A stretch of 64,000 nt of DNA from Duganella sp. Root1480D1. GTDB taxonomy: Bacteria > Pseudomonadota > Gammaproteobacteria > Burkholderiales > Burkholderiaceae_D. The translations under genes and the position numbers were made by a program. Below are positions 26,378 through 35,971 of the stretch, piece by piece (positions within the stretch are counted from its first letter, which is position 1; each line of letters starts with the position of its first letter). Under the pieces are notes generated by a model. That model saw only the letters and a program-made list of their open reading frames with translations. It did no database searches and had not been told where the DNA came from. The stretch spans positions 1-64,000 of the forward strand of contig NZ_LMFZ01000003.1 in assembly GCF_001427305.1 (NCBI RefSeq). Reading direction: 5' to 3'.

Positions 26378-26980
26378 TTAACTCATGACGAGCCCTGCAG
26401 CGAGCGTCAGCATGACTGCGCCAGTCAGTCCTTCAATACATTTCCAGGCCAAGGGGCGACCGAATACTCCGGCCAGGCGGGTGGCACCGAAGCCGAGCGC
26501 GGTGAACCACAGGAGGGAAGCGGTCATGGCGCCGGCTGAAAAACCCACGCGCTGGCCGTCCGGGTAACTGCCACCAACGGAGCCCAGCAGCACCACCGTA
26601 TCGAGGTAGACGTGGGGATTCAGCAACGAGAGGGCAACCACGCTTGCCAGCGCCTGCCTGGCGTCCGGTGCCGGAGTGGCAGCGTCGACCGCTAGCGACT
26701 TGGGTGTTAGCATCGAGCGCCAACTGCGCAGGCCGTACCACAGCAGGAAGGCAGCGCCACCCCAGCGCGCGGCGGCCAGCAAGAGGGGCGAACCCTGGAT
26801 CATCGCGCCGGCGCCGGCGACACCCAGCGCGATCAGGAAGACGTCGATCACGATGCAAGCTGCCACCGTCAGCGCCACATGCTGGCGCTTGATGCCCATC
26901 CGGAGCACATGCGCATTCTGGGCGCCAATCGCCATGATCAGGCTCGCACCGAGCCCCAAACCGTTCACATAACTCTGCAT
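26378..26980 (-). CDS. argO: Arginine/lysine exporter ArgO (LysE family)
   Basis: 200 aa with six predicted membrane helices. The start GLGLGASLIMAIGAQNAHVL and the middle LLNPHVYLDTVVLLGSVG are LysE/ArgO signatures. It exports excess basic amino acids and analogues such as canavanine. AGGAG precedes the ATG. The divergent neighbour is argP, its usual activator. Confidence 0.93.
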   Translation of the reverse strand: MQSYVNGLGLGASLIMAIGAQNAHVLRMGIKRQHVALTVAACIVIDVFLIALGVAGAGAMIQGSPLLLAAARWGGAAFLLWYGLRSWRSMLTPKSLAVDAATPAPDARQALASVVALSLLNPHVYLDTVVLLGSVGGSYPDGQRVGFSAGAMTASLLWFTALGFGATRLAGVFGRPLAWKCIEGLTGAVMLTLAAGLVMS

Positions 26981-27084
26981 TTTCTACTCCTGTTGTGGAG
27001 TCGGAATTCTGCCGCCCCTATCCCTGCAAATGAAGCTGAATTAAGATATTTCAGTATTCATTAATTTTGCTAAAGGATTAGCTG

Positions 27085-27975
27085 ATGATTCCAGACGCGC
27101 GACAGGGTGAAGCTTTGGTGGCGGTGATCGACGCCGGCAGCTTCGAGCAGGCCGCGGCCGTCCTGCATTTGACGCCTTCGGCCGTATCGCAACGGGTCAG
27201 CGGGTTGGAATCGGCAGTTGGCGCGCCATTGCTGATCCGTAGCCGGCCAATTCGCCTGACCAGCGCAGGGCAGCGCCTGGTGCAATACTTGCGCCGCAGC
27301 CGCTTGATGGAGCAGGAATTCCTGGCCGAATTAAAGGCCGACGAGGCCATGCCGCCGCGCATTCCCGTTGCGGTAAATAACGACACTCTCGGTACCTGGT
27401 TTTTGCCGGAGTTGAGTGCTTTTCTGAACCGGGAAAATATCCTGCTGGAGATAATCCTGGACGACCAGGATCACACTTATTCCCTCTTTGAAAAGGGATT
27501 GGTGCTGGCAGGAGTTTCCAGCGAGCCGGAACCGATGCGCGGCTGCCGTTCGCAGCATTTGGGTTTCATGCGTTATCGCTTATTGGCCCAGCCGGATTTT
27601 GTAAAGCGCTGGTTCCCGGATGGCTTTAACCGCGAAGCCGCGCGTAAAGCCCCTGTCATGTTTTTTGACCGCAAAGATTCGCTTCAGGCGATATTTATCG
27701 AACGTGAATTGGGGTTGCCGCTTGGTGCGTATCCGGTCCATTACGTGCCATCCAGCGACCCGTTTGTCGAATCGATCCGGCTTGGAATGGGGTATGGCAT
27801 GCTGCCGCACCAGCAATATAAATCGCTGCTGGGATCGGGCGAGTTAGTAGATTTAGTGCCAGGTAAATATCTCGATATTCACCTGTATTGGCACTCATGG
27901 CGGATCCAGTCGCCGAAGCTGGAACTGCTCACCGAGCAGGTGCTTGCCGCTGCCGGGCGGGCGCTGGATCGCTAA
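27085..27975 (+). CDS. argP: LysR-type regulator ArgP (IciA)
   Basis: 296 aa. The N-terminal winged helix-turn-helix (VIDAGSFEQAAAVLHLTPSAV, then SQRVSGLE) is typical, followed by a periplasmic-binding-protein-like effector domain that senses arginine or lysine. Divergent from argO with about 100 bases between starts, where it should bind. AAAGGA lies upstream of the ATG. Length and layout match ArgP. Confidence 0.93.
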   Translation: MIPDARQGEALVAVIDAGSFEQAAAVLHLTPSAVSQRVSGLESAVGAPLLIRSRPIRLTSAGQRLVQYLRRSRLMEQEFLAELKADEAMPPRIPVAVNNDTLGTWFLPELSAFLNRENILLEIILDDQDHTYSLFEKGLVLAGVSSEPEPMRGCRSQHLGFMRYRLLAQPDFVKRWFPDGFNREAARKAPVMFFDRKDSLQAIFIERELGLPLGAYPVHYVPSSDPFVESIRLGMGYGMLPHQQYKSLLGSGELVDLVPGKYLDIHLYWHSWRIQSPKLELLTEQVLAAAGRALDR

Positions 27976-27993
27976 ACTGAATATTGGTGCGAA

Positions 27994-28012
27994 CGCGCCA
28001 ACAGTTGGCGCG
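27994..28012. terminator. Hairpin between convergent argP and asparaginase genes
   Basis: CGCGCCAAC and GTTGGCGCG flank a single A, so in practice a 7-bp stem with a 5-base loop. No T run follows on either strand, so it is a weak candidate for a shared terminator. Confidence 0.4.
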
Positions 28013-28028
28013 CCCGCTCGTGAAGCAA

Positions 28029-29096
28029 TTAATACGTGTAGAACATGCGCTGCAGTTCCTTGGTATTGGAGGTTTTGGTCATGCCTAACATCAGGAGAAT
28101 GCGGGCTTTTTGCGGGCTCAGGGTATCGGCAACAACGAAATCCAATTCATCGTCATTGGCTTCGCCATTACGGGCCAGAATGCCATTGCCGACGCGGCTG
28201 GCGCGAACGATAACAGTGCCATTCTTACGGGCCGCGACCAGGTCAGGTTTTACTTTGGCGGCCACGCTGCCGTCACCGGTGCCGGCGTGAATAATGCCTT
28301 TCGCGCCAGCGGCGATGAAAGCATTCAACGCGACTGGATTCATATTTGCGTAACCATAAACAATATCAATTTGCGGCAGTACGCTCAGGTTCGAAATATC
28401 GAATTCGGTATCGACCGTATGTTTGCGGGTGGTGGCGTGGTAGAAGAAGGCTTTTGGACCCTGCACATAACCCAGCATGCCCAATTCAGGGGTTTTAAAC
28501 GAGTCGGGAGTCGAAGTATTGGTCTTGGTAACGTCGCGGGCACCGTGGATTTGATCGCCCAGGGCCACCAGCACGCCCTTGCCGATTGCATCCTGGCTGC
28601 CGGCAATTAATACCGCGTTATACAGGTTGATCGGGCCATCGGCCGACAGGGCGGTGCCAGGGCGCATGGCGCCCACCAGCACAACCGGCTTGCGCGACTT
28701 GACCACCAGGTTCAGGAAGTAGGCGGTCTCTTCCAGGGTATCGGTGCCGTGGGTGATCACGATGCCGTCAACGTTCGGCTGGGCCAGCAGGGTGTTGACG
28801 CGCTTGCCCAAGGTCAGCCAGTGCTCGTTGGTCATGCTTTCTGAAGCAATCTGGAACACTTGCTCGCCGGTGACGCTTGCAATCTTGGACAGTTCCGGCA
28901 CGGCGTTTATCAATTGTTGGACACCGACAGTCGCAGCGGTGTAGCCGACCGTGGTGGTGGACGTGGCGCCCGAGCCGGCGATGGTGCCGCCTGTTGCAAG
29001 AATCGTGACATTGGGAAGCTTCTCTGCGTGAACGCTGAATGCAAGCAAGAATGCAAACAGGGTGAAAATGAAGTTCCTGGCTGTGTTACGTTGCAT
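28029..29096 (-). CDS. ansB: Periplasmic L-asparaginase (type II)
   Basis: 355 aa with a clear signal peptide (NFIFTLFAFLLAFSVHA). Active-site threonines are in ATGGTIAGSG (T38) and HGTDTLEETAYFL (T118-D119), and the conserved Lys and later Glu regions are present. It hydrolyses asparagine to aspartate and ammonia in the periplasm. The start at 29096 follows AGGAGAA; a longer in-frame extension exists but has no signal peptide at its front. Divergent from the formate dehydrogenase operon. Confidence 0.95.
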   Translation of the reverse strand: MQRNTARNFIFTLFAFLLAFSVHAEKLPNVTILATGGTIAGSGATSTTTVGYTAATVGVQQLINAVPELSKIASVTGEQVFQIASESMTNEHWLTLGKRVNTLLAQPNVDGIVITHGTDTLEETAYFLNLVVKSRKPVVLVGAMRPGTALSADGPINLYNAVLIAGSQDAIGKGVLVALGDQIHGARDVTKTNTSTPDSFKTPELGMLGYVQGPKAFFYHATTRKHTVDTEFDISNLSVLPQIDIVYGYANMNPVALNAFIAAGAKGIIHAGTGDGSVAAKVKPDLVAARKNGTVIVRASRVGNGILARNGEANDDELDFVVADTLSPQKARILLMLGMTKTSNTKELQRMFYTY

Positions 29097-29178
29097 AAGT
29101 TCTCCTGTGGTTAGTTTTAAGAATGTTGCGCATGTTACTAGATTTGGTGCAGTATGGTTGTACTTCCTAGCAAGGACA

Positions 29179-29691
29179 ATGCCAGTGGAAACAGACGAAC
29201 TGAGTCTCGCTGTAGTCATGCAGCGCAAACCATTGAAGAGCGCTTGGCAGCCATTCCAGTGGCTGCCGGCGGAGGTCGTGTTGTCGCCTTTACCTGCGGG
29301 CGCACCGCGTTGCTTGCGGGATGATCCTTCCGAGACTTTGTGGCTGTATCCTGGCTTGTCGCTGCGCTTGTATTCCGACGAGGCTGAGGGCTACTTCCTG
29401 AATCTTGATTCCGGGTCGCCCTGCTGGTTCATCATGTGGCGATTGGAAGGCGAGTTGGCCGTGCCGAAATTTGTCACGCTTTCCTATAACGAGGCGGCAC
29501 GTTTGATGGATGGGGGCGAGCAGGTCGATACCTTGCCCTTGCCACCTGCACTGGTGGAAAGGCTTGGCGCATTTGTGGCAGAGTATTACCGGCCCGAGCC
29601 TAAGGGCAAGCGCCGCAGGCCATCCTTCGAAGGTGGTGCCGCGGTCCAGCAAATGGCCCGTGCGGAAGGGGACGGGCGACATGGCCGCTGA
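29179..29691 (+). CDS. DUF3305 protein of the formate dehydrogenase operon
   Basis: 170 aa. The sequence from VVMQRKPLKSAWQPFQWLP to the Trp-rich WFIMWRLEGE segment matches DUF3305, a protein found almost only at the front of formate dehydrogenase operons. It is soluble with a basic tail. A role in enzyme maturation is inferred from context. AAGGA precedes the ATG. It overlaps the next gene by 11 bases. Confidence 0.85.
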   Translation: MPVETDELSLAVVMQRKPLKSAWQPFQWLPAEVVLSPLPAGAPRCLRDDPSETLWLYPGLSLRLYSDEAEGYFLNLDSGSPCWFIMWRLEGELAVPKFVTLSYNEAARLMDGGEQVDTLPLPPALVERLGAFVAEYYRPEPKGKRRRPSFEGGAAVQQMARAEGDGRHGR

Positions 29692-30076
29692 GACTTTCTT
29701 TGCTCGCTGGTCGCGCGTCAAGGTTGAAGCTCGCCAGGAGCCTGTCGCGCAGGAACCTGCCGCTACCGAGGCTCCTGCCGAGGCGACTGCACCGGCTCCA
29801 ACGCTTGAGCAGGTAGAAAGCCTGACGACAGATTCCGACTTCACCCCTTTCGTCGCGCGAGGCGTCGATGAAGCCGTGCGCCGCGCTGCGCTGAAAAAGC
29901 TGTTCGCAGACCCGCGCTTCAACGTGATGGATGGTCTCGATACTTACATCGACGACTACAACAAATTCGAACCCCTGACGCCCCTGATGGTGGCAGCCCT
30001 CAACCACGCCAAGGACCTGATCGCGCGCGAATTCGCGGCGGAAGAAGACGATGAGCCAAAAGACGAGGATCTGTAA
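29681..30076 (+). CDS. DUF3306 protein of the formate dehydrogenase operon
   Basis: 131 aa. The start FFARWSRVK, the Ala/Pro/Glu linker and the end segment LKKLFADPRFNVMDGLDTYI match DUF3306, the regular partner of DUF3305. It overlaps both neighbours (11 bases before, 26 after), indicating coupled translation. A maturation role is inferred. Confidence 0.85.
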   Translation: MAAETFFARWSRVKVEARQEPVAQEPAATEAPAEATAPAPTLEQVESLTTDSDFTPFVARGVDEAVRRAALKKLFADPRFNVMDGLDTYIDDYNKFEPLTPLMVAALNHAKDLIAREFAAEEDDEPKDEDL

Positions 30077-32153
30077 CTGCAATAACACCATGCCTGTGGA
30101 CGGCGCTGCCATCGGTCGTGCTTTGGGCGAAGAGGCGCTGCCGGTTGCCAGCCAGCTTTGCCGGCGTGAAGTGAACCAGTACCTGCAAACACTGGAAGGT
30201 GCGGAGCGCATAGTGATCGGCTGCACGCAGGAGGAGCCGCTGTTCCGCGAGCTGGCGGAGATGAAGTCCACGGTGGCTCCGCTGCGGTTCGTGAACCTGC
30301 GCGAGACCGGTGGCTGGAGCGAGGAAGCGCGGCACACAACGCCGAAAATGGCGGCCTTGCTGGCCGCCGCCCGCTTGCCGGAGCCGGAACCGGTGCCGGA
30401 AGTCGAATACCAGTCCGAAGGCCGCGTCCTGCTGCTTGGCCCGGCACGACGCGTGCTGCCCTGGGCGCGCAAGCTGGAGCGGCAACTGCAGGTGAGTGTG
30501 CTGCTGACGGACGGCAGCGATGCAGCGATTGCAGGCCATTCCTGGCCAACCTTCACCGGAAGCACGCCTCGCGTGCACGGTTGGCTTGGCGCCTTCCACG
30601 TGAGCTGGCAGCAATCCAATCCCATCGATCTTGAGCTGTGCACGCGCTGCAACGCCTGCGTGAGGGCTTGCCCGGAGGGCGCGATCAGCCTGGCATATCA
30701 AATTGACCTGGATGCTTGCCGTTCGCATCGCGAGTGCGTCGCGGCCTGCGGTGCGGTGGCGGCGATCGATTTCGATCGCGTCGAAAAAGACCGCAGCGGT
30801 GAATTCGACCTGGTATTCGATCTGGGCGACACGCCACTGCTGCGCATGCACCAGCTGCCGCAAGGTTATTTTTCAGCCGGCGCCGACGAGGCTTCCGCAG
30901 CCCTGGCTGCCATGCGGATGCTGGAGATGGTGGGCACGTTCGGCAAGCCGCGCTTCCTCCAGTATAAGGAAAGTATTTGCGCACATAGCCGCAGCAAGCA
31001 GCCGGGGTGCAATGCCTGTATTGATATCTGCTCTGCGGAGGCAATTGCCAGTGCTGGCGATCATATCAAGGTGACGCCGCAACTGTGCGCTGGGTGCGGG
31101 GCTTGCACGACGGTGTGCCCCTCTGGCGCCCTGACATACGCCTGGCCGCGCGCTCCCGATTTCGGCGAGCAGGTTCGGACCATGCTGGCTACCTATACAC
31201 GCGCCGGCGGTTCGCGGCCCGCGCTGCTGGTGCATGGCGAGGAGGAGGGCGGTGTGCTGGTGGGCGAACTTGGCCAGCTTGCGGCTGCGGGCGCTGCGCG
31301 GGGAGTGCCGGCGCGCGTGCTGCCTTTGCCTGTTCATCATGTTGCTTCGGTGGGGATGGATCTGTGGCTCGCTGCGGTCGCTTATGGTGCGGTTGACGTG
31401 GCCGTGCTGGTTACCGGCCGCGAGGCGCTGCAGTATCAGGATGCGCTCGCGGAACAAATGACGTTCGCGCAGGCGATCATCGATGGCCTGGGCTACAGCG
31501 GCATCTGCCTCCATTTAATGCGTGCACGCGACGCGGCGGAGCTGGACCGCGAGCTGCAACGCTTCGCCGCCAAAGATGTTGGCATGGCGGGGGCGGCGGC
31601 GCTGCCGGCGGCAACGTTTCACGTAGCGGCTGCGAAGCGGGAAACGCTGGACTTCGCGATTACACACCTTTCCCGGCACGCGCCAACGCCCCAGGACTGC
31701 ATAGCCCTTCCCAATGGCGCACCGTTCGGAACGGTTGAAATCGTCACGGGCAAATGCACGCTCTGCATGTCCTGCGTTGGCGCCTGTCCCGAGTCCGCGC
31801 TGACAGACAACCCGCAGGCGCCCCAACTGCGCTTCACCGAGTCGAACTGCGTGCAGTGCGGCCTGTGCGTGAACACTTGCCCAGAGCAGGCCTTAAGCCT
31901 GCAACCGCGCCTCGCCTTGGGCGCGACAGCAAGGCAGGCCCGCGTCATCAACGAAGCCCAGCCCTACCATTGCATCAAGTGCCAAAAACCGTTCGGCACC
32001 CTGCAAATGGTGGAAAATATGATCGGCAAACTCGCGGGCCACGGCGCATTCTCGGGTAATCTCGACCGCCTGCGCATGTGCCCTGACTGCCGCGTAATCG
32101 ACATGATGCAGCCCGCAAAAGAAGTCTCCATCTTTGAGGTAAAACGCCAATGA
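30051..32153 (+). CDS. Multi-cluster 4Fe-4S protein of the formate dehydrogenase operon
   Basis: 700 aa. It carries several ferredoxin-like CxxCxxCxxxCP sets: CTRCNACVRACPEG (about residue 198), CAGCGACTTVCPSG (about 347), CTLCMSCVGACPES (about 567) and CVQCGLCVNTCPEQ (about 601), plus further Cys pairs at both ends. There is no signal peptide, so it is cytoplasmic. Such proteins sit in beta-proteobacterial formate dehydrogenase operons and probably handle electron transfer or cofactor/sulfur insertion during maturation. It overlaps the chaperone gene by 4 bases. Confidence 0.85.
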   Translation: MSQKTRICNCNNTMPVDGAAIGRALGEEALPVASQLCRREVNQYLQTLEGAERIVIGCTQEEPLFRELAEMKSTVAPLRFVNLRETGGWSEEARHTTPKMAALLAAARLPEPEPVPEVEYQSEGRVLLLGPARRVLPWARKLERQLQVSVLLTDGSDAAIAGHSWPTFTGSTPRVHGWLGAFHVSWQQSNPIDLELCTRCNACVRACPEGAISLAYQIDLDACRSHRECVAACGAVAAIDFDRVEKDRSGEFDLVFDLGDTPLLRMHQLPQGYFSAGADEASAALAAMRMLEMVGTFGKPRFLQYKESICAHSRSKQPGCNACIDICSAEAIASAGDHIKVTPQLCAGCGACTTVCPSGALTYAWPRAPDFGEQVRTMLATYTRAGGSRPALLVHGEEEGGVLVGELGQLAAAGAARGVPARVLPLPVHHVASVGMDLWLAAVAYGAVDVAVLVTGREALQYQDALAEQMTFAQAIIDGLGYSGICLHLMRARDAAELDRELQRFAAKDVGMAGAAALPAATFHVAAAKRETLDFAITHLSRHAPTPQDCIALPNGAPFGTVEIVTGKCTLCMSCVGACPESALTDNPQAPQLRFTESNCVQCGLCVNTCPEQALSLQPRLALGATARQARVINEAQPYHCIKCQKPFGTLQMVENMIGKLAGHGAFSGNLDRLRMCPDCRVIDMMQPAKEVSIFEVKRQ

Positions 32154-32710
32154 CCGAAGACGAAGAATATGCGCGTTCCGAACTGTATGGCGTGCTTTCC
32201 ATGCTGTTCTATGGCCCGCCATCGCAAGCAGTACTGGACCTGATCGAAGGCGCCGCCATTGAGGGCGACGGCGTGTTGGCCGATGCCTGGCGCGGCCTGC
32301 AATCCGCCAGCAGCAACACCGATGCCGAGCGCGCGCGCGAAGAATATGAGTCGCTGTTCATCGGCGTCGGCAAGCCGGAGATCATGCTGTACGGCTCCTA
32401 CTACCTGTCCGGCTTCCTGATGGAGAAACCGCTGGCGGCGCTGCGTGAGGACCTGGCGCGGCTCGGCCTTGAACGCTCCGAACACCTGTCCGAAAGCGAA
32501 GACCACTTCGCCGCCCTGTGCGATGCAATGCGCTTGCTGCATGGCAGCATTGCAACACAGAAGGAATTTTTTACTGTCCATATCCAACCGTGGGCGCGCC
32601 AGCTGTTTGACGCTATCGATGCGCATCCCAGGGCAACTTACTATCGTGCAGTTGCTGGCCTGGCGCGCAGCTTCGTTGATGTGGAAACCCAGGCGTTCGA
32701 TATGGGCTGA
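32150..32710 (+). CDS. TorD/DmsD-family chaperone
   Basis: 186 aa, all-helical. The sequence ARSELYGVLSMLFYGPP and later YESLFIGVGKPEIMLYGSYY fits the TorD family of redox-enzyme maturation proteins, which bind the TAT leader of a molybdoenzyme until its cofactor is inserted. The position directly ahead of the TAT-targeted formate dehydrogenase genes gives its likely client. Confidence 0.88.
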   Translation: MTEDEEYARSELYGVLSMLFYGPPSQAVLDLIEGAAIEGDGVLADAWRGLQSASSNTDAERAREEYESLFIGVGKPEIMLYGSYYLSGFLMEKPLAALREDLARLGLERSEHLSESEDHFAALCDAMRLLHGSIATQKEFFTVHIQPWARQLFDAIDAHPRATYYRAVAGLARSFVDVETQAFDMG

Positions 32711-32778
32711 GCGTTAATGCATTGTTAAAATATTTGTGCTAGTGTTAAAAGACTAACTGTTGTTGGTTATGGGAGACC

Positions 32779-32982
32779 ATGATGTCAACGCAATCCAACT
32801 CTGGAAGACGGTCCTTTTTCACCGGCATGGGCGCTTTGGCCGCTGCCGGCATTGCCGCGAAAATGGCCAGCAGCCCGCCCGGCACGACGCCGCCAGCGGA
32901 ACCAGAACCGGAACCTCCTGCCGGCTCCGGCTACCGTCTCACAGAACATATTCAGAAGTACTACCGCACCACCAAGATCTAA
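32779..32982 (+). CDS. Formate dehydrogenase-region TAT-leader small protein
   Basis: 67 aa. A twin-arginine leader (GRRSFFTGMGALAAAGIAA) is followed by a Pro/Glu linker and a short tail RLTEHIQKYYRTTKI. Proteins of this kind occur immediately before the alpha subunit in many formate dehydrogenase operons. Possibly a small structural subunit or export helper. GGGAGA precedes the ATG pair. Confidence 0.85.
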   Translation: MMSTQSNSGRRSFFTGMGALAAAGIAAKMASSPPGTTPPAEPEPEPPAGSGYRLTEHIQKYYRTTKI

Positions 32983-32994
32983 GTGGAGGGCAAT

Positions 32995-35961
32995 ATGATG
33001 CTCCTTACACGTAAAGGGTCCGCAGGCTCCCGCACGCCTGGACGTTTCGCATCGAGCCTTGAAGGCAGCCTGGCGCGTGCCTTGCCGACGATGGACCGGC
33101 GCGCATTCCTGAAGCGCTCCGGTATCGGTGTCGGCGTCGGGCTGGCGGCGACGCAGCTGTCGCTGATGCGCAAGGCGCAGGCAAAAGATCCTGCCGCCGT
33201 TGATAGCGGTAGCAAAGCGGTCGTGCGGCGCACGGTCTGCAGCCACTGTTCGGTGGGCTGCGCGGTCGATGCGGTGGTGGAAAACGGTATCTGGATCCGC
33301 CAGGAGCCGGTGTTCGATTCGCCGATCAACCTGGGCTCGCACTGTGCCAAGGGCGCTGCGCTGCGCGAACATGGCCATGGCGAGTTTCGCCTGAAATATC
33401 CCATGAAGCTGGTGAACGGCAAATACCAGCGCATCAGTTGGGACCAGGCCTTGCAAGAGATCTCGGCGAAGTTGCTGGACCTGAAAAAGAAGGATGGTCC
33501 GGATTCGGTGTTCTTTGTCGGATCATCGAAACACAATAACGAGCAGTCGCAGTTGCTGCGCAAGTTCGTGTCCTTCTTCGGCACCAATAACTGCGACCAC
33601 CAGGCCCGCATCTGCCACTCGACTACGGTGGCGGGGGTGGCGAATACCTGGGGCTACGGCGCCATGACCAACAGCTACAACGATATGCAGAACGCCAAGG
33701 CGGCCATGTATATCGGTTCCAACGCTGCGGAGGCGCACCCGGTATCGATGCTGCACATGCTGCATTCGAAAGAGAACGGCTGCAAGATGATCGTGGTCGA
33801 CCCGCGCTATACGCGCACGGCGGCCAAGTCGGACCAGTACATCCGCATCCGCTCCGGCTCCGACATTCCCTTCCTGTACGGGATGCTGTGGCATATCTTC
33901 AAGAACGGCTGGGAAGACAAGGAGTACATCGCCGCCCGCGTCTATGGCATGGACAAGGTGCGCGAAGAAGTCGCCAAATGGACGCCTGACAAGGTGGAAG
34001 AAGCCTGCGGCGTGCCCGAAGCCCAGGTGCTGCAGGCGGCGGAAACGATGGCCAGGAACCGCCCGTCCACCGTGGTCTGGTGCATGGGCCAGACCCAGCA
34101 CTCGATCGGCAACGCGATTGTGCGCGCTTCCTGCATCCTGCAGCTCGCGCTGGGCAACGTCGGCAAGAGCGGCGGCGGCACCAATATCTTCCGCGGCCAC
34201 GATAATGTTCAGGGCGCGACCGACGTCGGGCCGAATCCCGATTCCCTGCCGGCTTACTACGGCCTGGCGGCAGGCGCCTGGAAGCACTGGTGCGCGGTGT
34301 GGGGTGTGGATTACGAATGGGTCAAGAGCCAGTTCGCCTCGCAAGCCATGATGGAAAAATCCGGCACGACGGTGTCGCGCTGGGTCGATGCGGTGCTCGA
34401 GAAAAATGAGCTGATCGACCAGGACAGCAACGTCAAGGCCGTCTTCTTCTGGGGCCACGCACCGAACTCGCAAACGCGCGGGCTGGAAATGAAGAAGGCG
34501 ATGGACAAGCTGGAGATGCTGGTGGTGATCGACCCGTATCCTTCCGCCACGGCCGCCATGGCCGCGATGAAGGTGGAAGGGCAGGACGTCAACCCGAACC
34601 GCGCCGTCTACCTGCTGCCGGCGGCGACCCAGTTCGAGACTTCCGGCTCGGTAACCGCCTCCAACCGTTCGGTGCAGTGGCGCGAAAAAGTGATCGAACC
34701 GCTGTTCGAATCGCGCACCGACCATATGATCATGTACCAGTTGGCTGAAAAGCTGGGCTTTGGCAAACAATTGGTGGCCAAGATCAAGCTGGTCCCAGGC
34801 AAGGGCAACATGATGGAGCCGGAACCGGAGGACATGCTGCGCGAAATCAACCGCGGTAGCTGGACCATCGGCTACACCGGCCAGTCGCCGGAGCGCCTGA
34901 AAGCGCACATGCGCAATATGCACATGTTCGACGTGAAGACCTTGCGCTGCAAAGGCGGCAAGGACGCGGAAACCGGCTACGACCTGACGGGCGATTATTT
35001 CGGCCTGCCTTGGCCTTGCTACGGCACCCCGGAGCTCAAGCACCCCGGTTCGGCCAACCTGTATGACAACAGCCAGCACGTGATGGATGGCGGCGGCAAC
35101 TTCCGGGCCAATTTTGGCGTGGAGCGTGACGGCGTCAACCTGCTGGCGGAAGATGGCTCGTTCTCCAAGGGCGCCGATATCACGACCGGCTATCCGGAAT
35201 TCGACCACGTGCTGATGAAAAAGCTGGGTTGGTGGGACGAGCTCACCGATGCCGAAAAGCTGGCGGCGGAAGGCAAGAACTGGAAGACCGACCTTTCCGG
35301 CGGCATTCAGCGCGTATGCCTGAAGGTGCATGGCGTGCACCCCTTTGGCAATGCGAAGGCGCGCGCCGTAGTGTGGAACTTCCCCGACCCGGTGCCGCTG
35401 CACCGTGAGCCGCTGTTCGGCACCCGGCCCGACCTGGTGGCCAAGTACCCGACCCACGACGACAAAAAAGCCTTCTGGCGCATGCCGACCTTGTACAAGA
35501 CAGTGCAGCAGAAGGCTGTGGACGATGGCCTTGCGAAGAAATTCCCGATCATCCTTACCTCCGGGCGCTTGGTGGAATACGAGGGCGGCGGCGAGGAAAC
35601 GCGCTCCAACCCCTGGCTGGCGGAACTGCAGCAGGAGAATTTTGTCGAAATCAATCCGAAGGCTGCTTCCGACCGGGGTATCCGCAATGGCGAATACGTG
35701 ATCGTATCGACGCCGACCGGTGCGCGCATCAAGGTGCGGGCGCTGGTAACGCAGCGCGTGGGCGTGGATACCGCCTTTATTCCCTTCCATTTCTCGGGCT
35801 GGTGGCAGGGCAAGGACATGCTGGAATACTACCCGGAAGGCGCGGCGCCGATTGTGCGCGGCGAGGCGGTCAATACTGCCACGACTTACGGCTATGACTC
35901 GGTCACCATGATGCAGGAGACCAAGACGACCATTTGCAATATCGAACGCTTCGCGGGCTGA
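32995..35961 (+). CDS. Formate dehydrogenase alpha subunit, molybdopterin, cysteine type
   Basis: 988 aa. TAT motif DRRAFLKRSG (R35-R36), so the enzyme faces the periplasm. The N-terminal 4Fe-4S cluster ligands are C82, C85, C89 and C117. The metal ligand is Cys207 in HQARICHSTTVAG, where E. coli FdnG has selenocysteine. The two bis-MGD-binding regions and the C-terminal dinucleotide-binding barrel are intact. It oxidises formate to CO2 and passes electrons to the beta and gamma subunits. GGAGGG precedes ATG 32995. The TAT motif sits about 30 residues in, rather deep. Confidence 0.96.
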   Translation: MMLLTRKGSAGSRTPGRFASSLEGSLARALPTMDRRAFLKRSGIGVGVGLAATQLSLMRKAQAKDPAAVDSGSKAVVRRTVCSHCSVGCAVDAVVENGIWIRQEPVFDSPINLGSHCAKGAALREHGHGEFRLKYPMKLVNGKYQRISWDQALQEISAKLLDLKKKDGPDSVFFVGSSKHNNEQSQLLRKFVSFFGTNNCDHQARICHSTTVAGVANTWGYGAMTNSYNDMQNAKAAMYIGSNAAEAHPVSMLHMLHSKENGCKMIVVDPRYTRTAAKSDQYIRIRSGSDIPFLYGMLWHIFKNGWEDKEYIAARVYGMDKVREEVAKWTPDKVEEACGVPEAQVLQAAETMARNRPSTVVWCMGQTQHSIGNAIVRASCILQLALGNVGKSGGGTNIFRGHDNVQGATDVGPNPDSLPAYYGLAAGAWKHWCAVWGVDYEWVKSQFASQAMMEKSGTTVSRWVDAVLEKNELIDQDSNVKAVFFWGHAPNSQTRGLEMKKAMDKLEMLVVIDPYPSATAAMAAMKVEGQDVNPNRAVYLLPAATQFETSGSVTASNRSVQWREKVIEPLFESRTDHMIMYQLAEKLGFGKQLVAKIKLVPGKGNMMEPEPEDMLREINRGSWTIGYTGQSPERLKAHMRNMHMFDVKTLRCKGGKDAETGYDLTGDYFGLPWPCYGTPELKHPGSANLYDNSQHVMDGGGNFRANFGVERDGVNLLAEDGSFSKGADITTGYPEFDHVLMKKLGWWDELTDAEKLAAEGKNWKTDLSGGIQRVCLKVHGVHPFGNAKARAVVWNFPDPVPLHREPLFGTRPDLVAKYPTHDDKKAFWRMPTLYKTVQQKAVDDGLAKKFPIILTSGRLVEYEGGGEETRSNPWLAELQQENFVEINPKAASDRGIRNGEYVIVSTPTGARIKVRALVTQRVGVDTAFIPFHFSGWWQGKDMLEYYPEGAAPIVRGEAVNTATTYGYDSVTMMQETKTTICNIERFAG

Positions 35962-35971
35962 GGGGATTGCC